Source: Halomonas halophila (GTDB lineage: Bacteria > Pseudomonadota > Gammaproteobacteria > Pseudomonadales > Halomonadaceae). From it: a stretch of 20,763 nt of DNA. The stretch's first letter is position 1; every line of letters starts with the position of its first letter. The notes below the pieces were generated by a model that saw only the letters and a list, made by a program, of their open reading frames with translations, was not told the origin of the DNA and searched no databases. Shown here piece by piece: positions 1 through 7,004 of this stretch. The translations under genes and the position numbers were made by a program. The stretch lies in contig DJIP01000351.1 in the NCBI GenBank assembly GCA_002433675.1, positions 1 to 20,763 of the forward strand, given 5' to 3'.

Positions 1-252
1 GAAGTGGCGCATGCCCATCACCCGCTTGCTGGCCTCGCGTACGGTGGCAAAGGCTTCGGGCAGCAGGGCATCGAGCGACTCACCGGCGGCCAGTCGCTCA
101 CGGAATTCGGCGGTGCGGGCGGCCAGCGCAGCGTCGTCGAGGGCCTCGAGGCTCGGCTCGAGTTCATTGACGGCACGAACCTGGCGGGCCATGCGCTTGA
201 CGTCGCGGTCGTTCTTGGAGCCGACGACCTTGCGAAGCAGAGAATTGATCAT
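1..252 (-). CDS. secA: Preprotein translocase ATPase SecA, N-terminal 84 residues (gene runs off the left edge)
   Basis: SecA is the motor ATPase that pushes unfolded preproteins through SecYEG. Only the first 84 codons are in the window, and the frame is open to base 1. The translation begins [20 protein letters not shown] and continues with the acidic, Ala/Leu-rich helical stretch and the [13 protein letters not shown] segment typical of SecA N-termini. The Walker A region would lie beyond the edge. The start is ATG at 252-250, with an AGGAAG ribosome-binding site (plus-strand bases 257-262) five bases upstream. It follows a putative secreted regulatory peptide gene with a 70-nt gap. That gap can fold so that the GGAA of the binding site pairs with UUCC, so secA translation may be controlled by the upstream ORF. 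The family assignment is firm; the regulation is inferred. Confidence 0.93.
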   Translation of the reverse strand, partial: MINSLLRKVVGSKNDRDVKRMARQVRAVNELEPSLEALDDAALAARTAEFRERLAAGESLDALLPEAFATVREASKRVMGMRHF

Positions 253-322
253 GAAACTTCCTGAAATCTGGAACCTGAAAAAGAGGCCACCCGGCATTGG
301 TGACCGTCACGCTTGATCGAAT
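253..322 (-). promoter_or_regulatory. Intergenic leader of secA with a possible Shine-Dalgarno-sequestering hairpin
   Basis: In minus-strand orientation this 70-nt spacer carries the secA ribosome-binding site AGGAAG (257-262). UUCC (bases 273-270) can pair with GGAA (261-258) across an 8-nt loop. A second option pairs a CUUUUU tract about 20 nt upstream with AGGAAG, using two G-U pairs. Both would hide the binding site. The heptamer TTTCAGG also occurs twice. The pairings are short and were found by eye, so the hairpin is a suggestion. The layout matches the secM-secA logic of Escherichia coli, where a stalled ribosome opens such a structure. Confidence 0.35.
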
Positions 323-667
323 TCAGGCGATGTCAGGAGGCCCCCGACGGGAGACCACGTCGAGGGCAGCCACCGGCACCAGCATCGGCGCCGACCAGGC
401 GACCGACGTCGACGGAGGCTTGGGCAGGGACTTGAGGGGATGTCGGGCCAACCGATGGCGGCAGGCCTTGAGCATGGTGTGGGCACGGATGACCGCCGGC
501 GCCATGATGCAGATCTGCACCAGTCGCTCGGTGGCGCGGGGAGATTCGGCCGCGCTCAGGCTCGCCGGCAGCAGGCAGCCCACCAGCAACCCTGCCAACC
601 ACCATCTGGCCACCCGCCGGGCACGAGCCTCGCGGGGGCAGCAGCGATGTGGGTCGATGGCAGTCAT
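323..667 (-). CDS. Small putative exported protein, candidate Sec-monitoring translation arrest peptide upstream of secA
   Basis: This is a 114-residue product that I do not recognise by sequence. Residues 1-21 are basic (PREARARRVAR), 22-38 form a hydrophobic core (WWLAGLLVGCLLPASLS), and a plausible signal peptidase I site follows SLSA at 39. The mature part is Pro-rich towards its end. The last nine residues are SRRGPPDIA, giving R108-G109-P110-P111. This resembles the R-A-P-P type stall motif of ApdA/ApdP arrest peptides. The SecM consensus (F-x4-W-I-x4-G-I-R-A-G-P) is absent. The gene sits directly before secA on the same strand with a 70-nt gap, which is the place of secM in enterobacteria. 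Third codon positions are GC-rich, as expected of a coding frame here. The start is ATG at 667 with GGGAG about 12 nt upstream, a rather long spacing. Coding status is likely; the arrest function is inferred. Confidence 0.6.
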   Translation of the reverse strand: MTAIDPHRCCPREARARRVARWWLAGLLVGCLLPASLSAAESPRATERLVQICIMAPAVIRAHTMLKACRHRLARHPLKSLPKPPSTSVAWSAPMLVPVAALDVVSRRGPPDIA

Positions 668-733
668 GCTGTCGGGGAACTCCCTGGCGTGCTAGTCTCG
701 GGCCGGCGCCATGCCGGCTGCCCGTCACTCGAG

Positions 734-778
734 CGGCCATCATGCAAACGGCCATCATGCATACGGCCATGACACCTG
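734..778. repeat. 15-bp tandem repeat, about 2.5 copies, in the divergent dciA/secA-operon spacer
   Basis: CGGCCATCATGCAAA (734-748) is followed by CGGCCATCATGCATA (749-763) and a diverged third copy, CGGCCATGACACCTG (764-778). The repeats lie between the divergent genes, upstream of the putative arrest-peptide gene on the minus strand and of dciA on the plus strand. They could be protein-binding iterons or a slippage product. No function is visible. Confidence 0.7.
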
Positions 779-796
779 CGTTCATCAGACGAACGC
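778..796. repeat. Perfect 6-bp inverted repeat GCGTTC-N7-GAACGC upstream of dciA
   Basis: GCGTTC (778-783) and GAACGC (791-796) are exact inverted copies separated by ATCAGAC. The element overlaps the -35 region expected for the dciA promoter, whose -10 is at 805-810. A dimeric regulator could bind here, but a 6-bp arm can also arise by chance in GC-rich DNA. Confidence 0.4.
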
Positions 797-810
797 CGCC
801 GAGCTACAAT
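781..810 (+). promoter_or_regulatory. Putative promoter of dciA
   Basis: A good -10 box TACAAT lies at 805-810, about 35 nt before the dciA ATG. The -35 is poor: TTCATC at 781-786 with an 18-nt spacer is the best match. An inverted repeat overlaps the -35 area. A short leader of roughly 30 nt would result. Confidence 0.45.
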
Positions 811-845
811 TCCATTGATCCTGGGGCATCCCAAGACACAAGCAC

Positions 846-1322
846 ATGAGTATAAAGGTTAAGCGGTTCCGCGCCCAGTCCATGACGGGCCTTCTTCAAG
901 GCCGCGGCGAACTGGGTGGACTGATGCGCATGGCGCGCCTGATCGAGCGCGCCCAGGAGCATCTGCGCAATGAACTCTCGCCCACTCTGGCGGAGCACCT
1001 GTTTGTCGGTGGCTTCCGTGACGGCCGCCTGACCCTGATCACCGATGGCGCAGCCTGGCTGACCCGACTGCGCTACGAGCAGCCACGCCTGCTCGACTGC
1101 CTGCACCAGTTGCCGGAGTTTCAGGCGGTGACGGGCTTCCACCTCAAGGTACGCCCGGTACGCCCGGCCAAGGTGCCACCCCGCCAGGTGAGACGCCTGC
1201 CGGCCCAGGCCGGTGACGAGCTCTCGAGCTGCGCCGCCGACGTCGAAGACCCGCGCCTCAAGCGCGCCCTGGAGCGACTGGCGGCCCACGCCGAGTCGAC
1301 TCCAGGCAAAGACAGCGTCTAG
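846..1322 (+). CDS. dciA: DciA-like DUF721 protein, predicted replicative helicase loader
   Basis: This 158-residue protein is of the DciA (DUF721) family, the ancestral bacterial loader of the DnaB helicase, found in lineages that lack phage-derived DnaC or DnaI. The N-terminal basic stretch MSIKVKRFRAQS is followed by a helical, KH-like core (about residues 25-105). The core includes ERAQEHLRNELSPTLAEHL, LTLITDGAAWLTRLRYEQPR and a final FHLKVRP strand. The C-terminal 50 residues are low-complexity and probably disordered. DciA genes often lie between secA and lpxC in gammaproteobacteria, as here, which supports the call. It is the only plus-strand gene, divergent from the secA operon and convergent with lpxC. 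There is no clear ribosome-binding site before the ATG at 846. A later ATG at 882 has no better site, so I keep 846. Confidence 0.8.
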   Translation: MSIKVKRFRAQSMTGLLQGRGELGGLMRMARLIERAQEHLRNELSPTLAEHLFVGGFRDGRLTLITDGAAWLTRLRYEQPRLLDCLHQLPEFQAVTGFHLKVRPVRPAKVPPRQVRRLPAQAGDELSSCAADVEDPRLKRALERLAAHAESTPGKDSV

Positions 1323-1458
1323 CAGGCCCCGTCAGCGCTCCCCACGCACAAGCTCCGCCCCGCCCAGGCACCACCCACCAGAAAGCGTCGTGGCCTGCCG
1401 ATCTTGCCCGTACCGGTTTCCGACGCTGGCCATGACACGCACATACCCCCAGACAGCA

Positions 1459-1484
1459 GAACGCCGCCCCGTGGGGCGGCGTTC
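1459..1484. terminator. Strong GC-rich hairpin between convergent dciA and lpxC, probable bidirectional terminator
   Basis: GAACGCCGCCCC (1459-1470) and GGGGCGGCGTTC (1473-1484) form a perfect 12-bp stem around GT. It lies 137 nt past the dciA stop and 87 nt past the lpxC stop. No U-tract follows on either strand, so it may act poorly as an intrinsic terminator or serve as an RNA 3'-end stabiliser. The rest of the 1323-1570 spacer shows no gene. Confidence 0.6.
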
Positions 1485-1570
1485 AAGCGAGTGATGGCCG
1501 AAGACAGGTTGCTACGGAAGACTGGCGATCTGCGGGGCGAACCTTGGCCTGGCCATCACCGACGCTCGCA

Positions 1571-2482
1571 TCACGCCATGGCGGGTGCCGCGTAGGAGAT
1601 CGGCGCCGACTCGGCTTCGCTTTCGTAGGTCACGATTTCCCAGGCCTCGGGCTGCTCGATCAGCGCACGACACAGCTGGTTGTTCAGCGCGTGACCGGAC
1701 TTTACGCCACGGAACTCACCGATCAGGCTGTGACCAAGCTGGTAGAGATCGCCGATGGCGTCCAGCACCTTGTGCTTGACGAACTCATCGTCGTAGCGCA
1801 GACCACCGTCATTCACGATGCGATAGTCATCCACCACGATGGCATTGTCGAGGCTTCCGCCAAGCGCCAGGTTGTTCGAGCGCAGGTACTCGAGATCACG
1901 CATGAAACCGAAGGTCCGCGCGCGGGACACCTCCTTGACGAAGGACGTCGTGGAGAAGTCGACCATGGCGGTCTGCTTCTGGTCCTCGAACACCGGGTGA
2001 TCGAAGTCGATGGCAAAGGAGACCTTGAAGCCCTGATGGGGCAGGAAGACGGCTTCCTTGTCGCCTTCGCTGACCTTGATCTCCCGCTTGATGCGGATGA
2101 ACTTCTTGGCCGCGCTCTGCTCCTGGATGCCAGCGGACTGGATCAGGAACACGAAGGGTCCGGCGCTGCCGTCCATGATCGGCACTTCGGGCGCACTCAC
2201 ATCGACGTAGGCATTGTCGATGCCGAGACCCGCGAAGGCGGACATCAGGTGCTCCACGGTCGCGACCTTCTCACCATTCTGAGACAGGGCGGTGCAGAGA
2301 GTGGTGTCGGTCACATTCAACGCCTGGGCGGGAATGCGGACCTCCGGCTCGAGGTCGGTGCGCACGAACACAATGCCCGTGTCCACCGGCGCGGGGCGAA
2401 GCGTCAGGTAGACCTTCTTGCCGGAGTGCAGTCCCACGCCCGTGGCGCGGATGACATTCTTGAGGGTACGTTGTCTGATCAT
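1571..2482 (-). CDS. lpxC: UDP-3-O-acyl-N-acetylglucosamine deacetylase LpxC
   Basis: LpxC is a zinc amidase that removes the acetyl group from UDP-3-O-acyl-GlcNAc, the committed step of lipid A synthesis in the cytosol. The 303-residue product matches the usual length (305 in E. coli). Visible zinc ligands are H78 in ATVEHLM, and H237 and D241 in KHKVLD. The catalytic His is H264 in SGHALNN. The first residues [21 protein letters not shown] are canonical. The frame is open to an ATG at 2518, but a likely -10 box lies just beyond that (2524-2529), which would put 2518 at or before the transcript start; family alignment also favours 2482. The ribosome-binding site is weak. It follows ftsZ with 126 nt between stop and start and has its own promoter. 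The C-terminal tail ([14 protein letters not shown]) is variable in the family. Confidence 0.97.
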   Translation of the reverse strand: MIRQRTLKNVIRATGVGLHSGKKVYLTLRPAPVDTGIVFVRTDLEPEVRIPAQALNVTDTTLCTALSQNGEKVATVEHLMSAFAGLGIDNAYVDVSAPEVPIMDGSAGPFVFLIQSAGIQEQSAAKKFIRIKREIKVSEGDKEAVFLPHQGFKVSFAIDFDHPVFEDQKQTAMVDFSTTSFVKEVSRARTFGFMRDLEYLRSNNLALGGSLDNAIVVDDYRIVNDGGLRYDDEFVKHKVLDAIGDLYQLGHSLIGEFRGVKSGHALNNQLCRALIEQPEAWEIVTYESEAESAPISYAAPAMA

Positions 2483-2523
2483 TGTGCAGTCGCCAGGCAG
2501 TCGTTGGTTATCAAACACCGTTC

Positions 2524-2552
2524 ACTATAACACCAAACGGACGTTTCAACAA
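2524..2552 (-). promoter_or_regulatory. Putative promoter of lpxC
   Basis: On the minus strand TTGTTG (2552-2547), a 17-nt spacer and TATAGT (2529-2524) form a reasonable sigma70 promoter. The predicted transcript start is near 2517, giving a leader of about 35 nt to the ATG at 2482. This supports the shorter LpxC start and some independence of lpxC from ftsZ transcription. Confidence 0.55.
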
Positions 2553-2571
2553 AAAAACATCGCCTTTCGAT
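2551..2571 (-). terminator. Weak hairpin plus seven-T run after ftsZ
   Basis: Downstream of the ftsZ stop, ATCG-AAAGG-CGAT is followed after one base by seven T on the minus strand (2557-2551). The 4-bp stem is too short for a confident intrinsic terminator. It overlaps the lpxC promoter region and may only attenuate read-through. Confidence 0.2.
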
Positions 2572-2608
2572 CCCTGCACCCCGGAAATTCCGCGCACTAT
2601 GCTCTCGA

Positions 2609-3796
2609 TCAGTCCGCCTGACGCCGCAGGAAGGCGGGAATATCGAGATAATCGTCCAGCTCCTGAGACTTGCGCTTCTCGGCCTGCGGTCGCGGTGCTT
2701 CCTGCGCCTCTGGCTTGCTCGCTGCGGCCACACCGGCACCGCCCTGGGCGCGATTGATGGCGCTCTGCTGAGGACGCTGGCGCGCCTCGGGACGACGAAC
2801 CTGCTGCTGCGCCGCCGGCTTCTGCTGGCGTGACACCTGATTGTCGAGACCCGCCGCGACCACGGTCACCCGCAGTTCGTCGGTCATGTCCATGTCGATG
2901 GAGGTACCCACGACGATGGTGGCGTCCTGGGAGGCGAACTCCTGCACCGTGGCGCCGACGTCGTTGAACTCGCCGATCGACAGATCCGGCCCTGCGGTGA
3001 TGTTGACCAGGATGCCGCGGGCACCGTGCAGGTCGATATCCTCGAGCAGCGGGCTGCGGATCGCCTTCTCGGCGGCCTCGCGAGCGCGATTTTCGCCGGT
3101 AGCACCGCCGGTGCCCATCATCGCCATGCCCATCTCGGACATCACGGTGCGCACGTCGGCAAAGTCGACGTTGATGATACCCGGGCTGGTGATCAGCTCG
3201 GCAATACCCTGAACGGCACCCAGCAGGACGTCATTGGCGGCGCTGAAGGCGGTCAGCAGTGTCGCGCTCTTGCCAAGCACGGACAGAAGCTTCTCGTTGG
3301 GGATGGTGATCAGCGAGTCGACATGCTCGGACAGCTCCTTCATGCCCTCTTCCGCTGCGCGCATGCGCTTGGGGCCCTCGAAGGGGAACGGGCGGGTAAC
3401 CACCGCGACGGTCAGGATGCCCAGTTCCTTGGCGACCTGAGCGACCACCGGTGCACCACCGGTGCCGGTACCCCCGCCCATGCCGGCGGTGATGAAGACC
3501 ATGTCGGCGCCACCGAGCAACTCGGCGATACGCTCACGATCTTCCATCGCGGCCTGACGACCCACTTCCGGGTTGGCACCGGCGCCGAGCCCCTTGGTGA
3601 TCTCGCTGCCGAGCTGCAGCACGGTCTTGGCGGAGACGCGCTTGAGCGCCTGGGCATCGGTATTGGCGCAGATGAACTCCACCCCTTCGATGCTGCTCTC
3701 GACCATGTGATTGACGGCATTGCCGCCGCCGCCACCGACCCCGATGACCTTTATGACCGCGCTGCTTGAGGGCGCGCTATCTACGACTTCGAACAT
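2609..3796 (-). CDS. ftsZ: Cell division protein FtsZ (tubulin-like GTPase)
   Basis: FtsZ polymerises into the Z ring that recruits the divisome at midcell. The product has 395 residues. The tubulin signature GGGTGTG is at 107-113 and the Gly-rich loop GVGGGGGNA at 19-27. The T7 synergy loop NVDFAD is at 209-214. The core ends near residue 316. A Gln/Pro/Arg-rich linker (about 320-378) follows, then the conserved tail [15 protein letters not shown] that binds FtsA and ZipA. I chose ATG at 3796, which gives the family N-terminus MFEVVDSA and has AGGAG nine bases upstream. The open frame extends much further into ftsA but that part is not FtsZ. It follows ftsA by 34 nt and is probably co-transcribed from the ftsA promoter. 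Confidence 0.98.
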   Translation of the reverse strand: MFEVVDSAPSSSAVIKVIGVGGGGGNAVNHMVESSIEGVEFICANTDAQALKRVSAKTVLQLGSEITKGLGAGANPEVGRQAAMEDRERIAELLGGADMVFITAGMGGGTGTGGAPVVAQVAKELGILTVAVVTRPFPFEGPKRMRAAEEGMKELSEHVDSLITIPNEKLLSVLGKSATLLTAFSAANDVLLGAVQGIAELITSPGIINVDFADVRTVMSEMGMAMMGTGGATGENRAREAAEKAIRSPLLEDIDLHGARGILVNITAGPDLSIGEFNDVGATVQEFASQDATIVVGTSIDMDMTDELRVTVVAAGLDNQVSRQQKPAAQQQVRRPEARQRPQQSAINRAQGGAGVAAASKPEAQEAPRPQAEKRKSQELDDYLDIPAFLRRQAD

Positions 3797-3830
3797 TTGC
3801 CCCGTCTCCTGAGCCGCTTGTGCGGCCCTT

Positions 3831-5120
3831 TCAGAAATTTCCTTTGAACCAGCCTTTGATCTTTTCCAGCGCCGGAGTCCTTTCCTCTGGTCCACGCCGG
3901 GAGACGTCCTCGCGTCTCGATTGCGACGAGATGGTGCCACCCTGCCCCTGGTGGACACGACCCTGACGGGCCTCATGTAGAGCGTAATGTAACAAACCGA
4001 CACCCGTCGAATAAATCGGATTTCGTACCACGTCGGCAAGGCCCCTCACATTCTGTGGGCAAGCGACCCTGACCGGCATGTGAAATATCTCTTCGGCAAG
4101 CTCCACCACACCTTCCATGCGTGATGTGCCACCGGTCAACACCACCCCTGCGGCGACCAGATCCTCAAAGCCGCTGCGGCGCAGTTCGTCACGCACCAGG
4201 GTGAACAATTCCTCGTAACGTGGCTCGACCACTTCGGCCAGCGACTGTCGAGACAGGTCTCTGGCGGGGCGGTCGCCGACGCTCGGCACCTTGATCATTT
4301 CGTCGCTGGAAGCCAGCTGGGTCAGCGCACAGGCGTACTTGACCTTGATCTCCTCGGCATACTGAGCCGGGGTACGCAGCGCCATGGCGATATCGTTGGT
4401 AACCTGATCGCCGGCGATGGGTATCACCGCTGTGTGGCGGATGGCCCCTTCGGTGAATACCGCGATGTCGGTGGTGCCCCCACCGATGTCGACCATGCAG
4501 ACGCCCAGTTCACGCTCGTCCTCGGTAAGCACGGCATGACTGGAAGCCAGCTGCTCGAGGATGATGGCGTCGACGTCGAGTCCGCAGCGACGCACGCACT
4601 TCTCGATGTTCTGTACCGCGTTGAGCGCGGCGGTCACCAGATGAACCCGTGCCTCCAGACGCACGCCCGACATGCCCAGCGGCTCACGGATACCACCCTG
4701 GGTATCGATGGCGAACTCCTGGGGCAACACGTGCAGCACCCGCTGCCCTTCGGAAATGGCCCTGGCGCGCGCCGAGTCGATCACTCGCTCGATATCGGAA
4801 GGCGCAACTTCGCGCTCCTTGATCGCCACGACCCCGTCGGAATTCATGGAACTGATATGACTGCCGGCAATGCCCACATAAACCGAATGTATGTCGCAAC
4901 CGGCCATCAACTCAGCTTCTTCAACCGCGCGCTGAATCGACTGGACCGTGGATTCGATATTGATCACCACTCCCTTCTTCATGCCACGGGAGGGATGAGA
5001 GCCGATACCGGCGATTTCGATACCACCATCGTCGGTGGGTTGCCCCACGATCGCGACGACCTTGGATGTTCCGATATCCAGCCCGACTACCATATTGGAC
5101 ACGTTGGATGGACCTGCCAT
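3831..5120 (-). CDS. ftsA: Cell division protein FtsA (actin-like FtsZ membrane anchor)
   Basis: FtsA is an actin-fold ATPase that ties FtsZ filaments to the inner membrane and signals to the FtsQLB-FtsWI complex. The 429-residue product has the phosphate 1 loop GLDIGTSK (13-20), phosphate 2 DIGGGTTD (211-218) and the adenosine motif [10 protein letters not shown] (328-337). The C-terminal amphipathic helix [12 protein letters not shown] (418-429) is the membrane-targeting sequence. A Gln/Gly/Arg-rich linker of about 35 residues precedes it. The start is ATG at 5120 with AAGGAGA upstream. An internal ATG (residue 10) would also keep the core. A 230-nt spacer with a strong -10 box separates it from ftsQ, whereas these two genes abut in E. 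coli. FtsA and FtsZ are therefore probably driven by a local promoter. Confidence 0.98.
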   Translation of the reverse strand: MAGPSNVSNMVVGLDIGTSKVVAIVGQPTDDGGIEIAGIGSHPSRGMKKGVVINIESTVQSIQRAVEEAELMAGCDIHSVYVGIAGSHISSMNSDGVVAIKEREVAPSDIERVIDSARARAISEGQRVLHVLPQEFAIDTQGGIREPLGMSGVRLEARVHLVTAALNAVQNIEKCVRRCGLDVDAIILEQLASSHAVLTEDERELGVCMVDIGGGTTDIAVFTEGAIRHTAVIPIAGDQVTNDIAMALRTPAQYAEEIKVKYACALTQLASSDEMIKVPSVGDRPARDLSRQSLAEVVEPRYEELFTLVRDELRRSGFEDLVAAGVVLTGGTSRMEGVVELAEEIFHMPVRVACPQNVRGLADVVRNPIYSTGVGLLHYALHEARQGRVHQGQGGTISSQSRREDVSRRGPEERTPALEKIKGWFKGNF

Positions 5121-5191
5121 GAGCCGGGAAATCTCCTTGAACGGATTCCGTTACCTCGGAACCTGCCTCTGTTATAAAAAAACCTGGGACG

Positions 5192-5220
5192 ATTATAGGA
5201 ACAATAACGCTTGTTCGACC
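5192..5220 (-). promoter_or_regulatory. Putative ftsA-ftsZ promoter with perfect TATAAT
   Basis: The minus strand carries a consensus -10 box TATAAT (5197-5192). The -35 region near 5215-5220 is a poor match (GGTCGA), so activity may need an activator or be modest. The spacer is filled by a perfect inverted repeat. The transcript would start near 5185 and leave a leader of about 65 nt before the ftsA ATG, with the ribosome-binding site AAGGAGA at its end. Confidence 0.6.
5199..5216. promoter_or_regulatory. Perfect palindrome GAACAA-N6-TTGTTC in the ftsA promoter spacer, candidate operator
   Basis: GAACAA (5199-5204) and TTGTTC (5211-5216) are exact inverted copies with TAACGC between them. 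The 18-bp element lies immediately upstream of the -10 box, where a bound dimer would block RNA polymerase. It does not fit the gammaproteobacterial LexA box (CTGT-N8-ACAG). The cognate regulator is unknown. Confidence 0.45.
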
Positions 5221-5293
5221 AGCCCGGGGCGTACATTCATTCCACGATACGGACACATTTAAACAAAAGAAACCGAGAAAACTTTGCCGATGG

Positions 5294-5321
5294 ACGGAAA
5301 AGTGTCGCCATATATTTCCGT
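5294..5321. repeat. 7-bp inverted repeat ACGGAAA-N14-TTTCCGT just after ftsQ
   Basis: ACGGAAA (5294-5300) and TTTCCGT (5315-5321) are exact inverted copies around an AT-rich 14-nt centre. The element lies 30 nt past the ftsQ stop. No T-run follows on the minus strand, so it is not an obvious intrinsic terminator. It could be an operator or an RNA hairpin at the end of the upstream operon. The surrounding spacer (5121-5350) is clearly richer in A and T than the flanking genes. Confidence 0.4.
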
Positions 5322-5350
5322 GCCCGCGTCCATTCGATGCCGAGTTTTCG

Positions 5351-6076
5351 CTAACCCCGAGTCGCGGCCTCATCATCGACCGGCTCCGTCTCGCCATGCC
5401 AGGCCACAGCGACGCCGTTGGGATAGCGCAGGTCGATGTAGCGAATGTGCGACGCGACCTCACCCAGTTCACGCCGCCAGGCCGCCTCGAGGCGCCCGAG
5501 GCGAGCGTCAAGATCCCCCCGCCCGAGCATGATCCAGACGCCGCTGTCCAGCTGAAAGCGCCAGGCGCCGCGGGCTTCCAGGCGTAGCTGATCGATCTGA
5601 AGCCCCATCTTGTCCAGACGCTGGCCCAGGTCATCGAAGTAGGCCAGCACCTCGGGGCCAGCGCCACCCGGGCCCGCCATGTCAGGCAGTCCCATGGGCG
5701 GCTCTACCGGGGCGAAGACAAAGGGCTCGCCGTCGCCGTTGAGCAGCTGATCGTCGTTCCAGCGCGCCACCGGGCGCTGCTCCTCGAGCTCGAAGGTCAG
5801 TGCATTGGGCCACTCGCGACGAATGCGCACCTCCTTGAGCCAGCCCACCTGCAACGCCTGCTCGCGCAGCGCCTCCAGGTCCACCGACAACCAGGTCGCG
5901 CCCTGGACCAGCGGCGCCAGCTGCCCCTTGAGGTAGCTGGCGTCCACGTGGTGCAGCTCACCGCCGATGGACACCCGCTCGATTGGCCGATCCAGCCACA
6001 ACCACAACGCCTTGCCACCGGCGCCCACCAGGGCCGCCAGCAACACGACGCCAAGCCAGGTGCCGCGCCTGGCCAT
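5351..6076 (-). CDS. ftsQ: Cell division protein FtsQ
   Basis: FtsQ is a bitopic inner-membrane protein that scaffolds FtsL and FtsB and links early and late divisome parts. The 241-residue product has a very short cytoplasmic start (MARRGT), a membrane helix at about 7-28 and a POTRA domain at about 32-100 (IERVSIGGELHHVDASYLKG onward). A beta domain follows with the conserved WNDDQLLNGDGEPF (106-119) and ends near residue 230. It is shorter than E. coli FtsQ (276), mainly at the cytoplasmic end. ATG at 6076 follows the ddl stop by one base (TGAGATG), with GAGG five bases upstream inside ddl, so translation is probably coupled. It is the last gene of the packed upstream run. Confidence 0.94.
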   Translation of the reverse strand: MARRGTWLGVVLLAALVGAGGKALWLWLDRPIERVSIGGELHHVDASYLKGQLAPLVQGATWLSVDLEALREQALQVGWLKEVRIRREWPNALTFELEEQRPVARWNDDQLLNGDGEPFVFAPVEPPMGLPDMAGPGGAGPEVLAYFDDLGQRLDKMGLQIDQLRLEARGAWRFQLDSGVWIMLGRGDLDARLGRLEAAWRRELGEVASHIRYIDLRYPNGVAVAWHGETEPVDDEAATRG

Positions 6077-6077
6077 C

Positions 6078-7004
6078 TCAGCCTCGCTCCCTGGCCGTAT
6101 CGAGGATACGCAGCACCAGCTCGTCGAAGTCGATGCCGGCGTGGGCCGCCGCCTGGGGTACCAGACTGTGATCTGTCATGCCGGGCACGGTGTTGACCTC
6201 GAGCAGCCAGAAGCGCCCTTCAGCGTCGCGCATCACATCGACGCGGCCCCAGCTCTGACAGCCGACCGCCTCGAACGCCGCCAGGCACAGCTCGCCCAGC
6301 GCGGTCTCCTGCTCGGCATCCAGACCACAGGGCAGGTGGTAAAGCGTCTCGTTGGAGAGGTACTTGGCCTCGTAGTCGTAGAAGCCGCTGGGCACCTCGA
6401 CGCGAATGGCCGGCAGTGCGCTGTCGCCAAGCACCGACAAGGTAAATTCGTCTCCCGACACAAAACGCTCGGCCATCACCCGAGTATCGAAGGTGGCGGC
6501 CTCACGATAGGCGGTTTCGAGTTCGTCACGACTGTTGACGATGCTGATGCCGATGGTCGAACCCTCGTGAACCGGCTTGACCACCAGCGGCAGACCCAGC
6601 CGATCGGCCACTTCGTTCCAGTCCGCCTCGGGGGACAGCAGTACGCTCTCGGGCGTCGGCAAGCCAAGGGTCTGCCATAGCGCCTTGGTCCTGAGCTTGT
6701 CCATGCCCAGCGCTGAGGCCAGCACCCCGCTGCCGGTATAGGGAATCCCCGCCAGCTCCAGGGCGCCCTGCAGACAGCCGTCCTCCCCTCCCCTGCCGTG
6801 CAAGGCAATAAATACCAGATCGGGGTTCAGCGCCTGCAGCCCGGCGATCCCGCCCTCGGCAAGGTCATAGCCGGTCACATTGAGGCCCTGGCGCTGACAC
6901 GCCGCCAGCACTGCGGCACCGCTGTTCAGCGACACTTCGCGTTCGGCACTGTGGCCACCGTAGATAACCACCACGTGGCCGTAGGACTGTACTTGTCGTG
7001 TCAC
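6078..7004 (-). CDS. ddl: D-alanine--D-alanine ligase (DdlB type)
   Basis: Ddl is an ATP-grasp enzyme that joins two D-Ala to supply the dipeptide used by MurF. The 308-residue product has the usual length. It shows [17 protein letters not shown] (13-29), [12 protein letters not shown] (69-80) and the region around GSTIGISIV in the ATP-grasp core. The C-terminal substrate and metal loop follows as [17 protein letters not shown]. The start codon is GTG at 7004-7002, overlapping the murC stop as GTGA, with GAGG seven bases upstream. The murC-ddl-ftsQ order matches other gammaproteobacterial dcw clusters, where this copy is called ddlB. Confidence 0.97.
   Translation of the reverse strand: MTRQVQSYGHVVVIYGGHSAEREVSLNSGAAVLAACQRQGLNVTGYDLAEGGIAGLQALNPDLVFIALHGRGGEDGCLQGALELAGIPYTGSGVLASALGMDKLRTKALWQTLGLPTPESVLLSPEADWNEVADRLGLPLVVKPVHEGSTIGISIVNSRDELETAYREAATFDTRVMAERFVSGDEFTLSVLGDSALPAIRVEVPSGFYDYEAKYLSNETLYHLPCGLDAEQETALGELCLAAFEAVGCQSWGRVDVMRDAEGRFWLLEVNTVPGMTDHSLVPQAAAHAGIDFDELVLRILDTARERG

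Noticed and set aside
323..667. Direct assignment of the secA-proximal ORF as SecM
   Set aside because: The F-x4-W-I-x4-G-I-R-A-G-P motif and SecM length (170 residues) are absent. Only position, signal sequence and an R-x-P-P end are shared in principle, so no gene symbol is given.
333..785. Alternative 150-codon minus-strand frame overlapping the putative arrest-peptide gene
   Set aside because: It has no coherent signal sequence or domain, begins in the tandem repeat, and its codon pattern looks like a shifted frame of 323-667. Plus-strand frames at 297-695 and 440-772 were rejected for similar reasons.
5199..5216. LexA box at the ftsA promoter
   Set aside because: CTGT-N8-ACAG is not present, and the spacing does not fit the Gram-positive GAAC-N4-GTTC form either.
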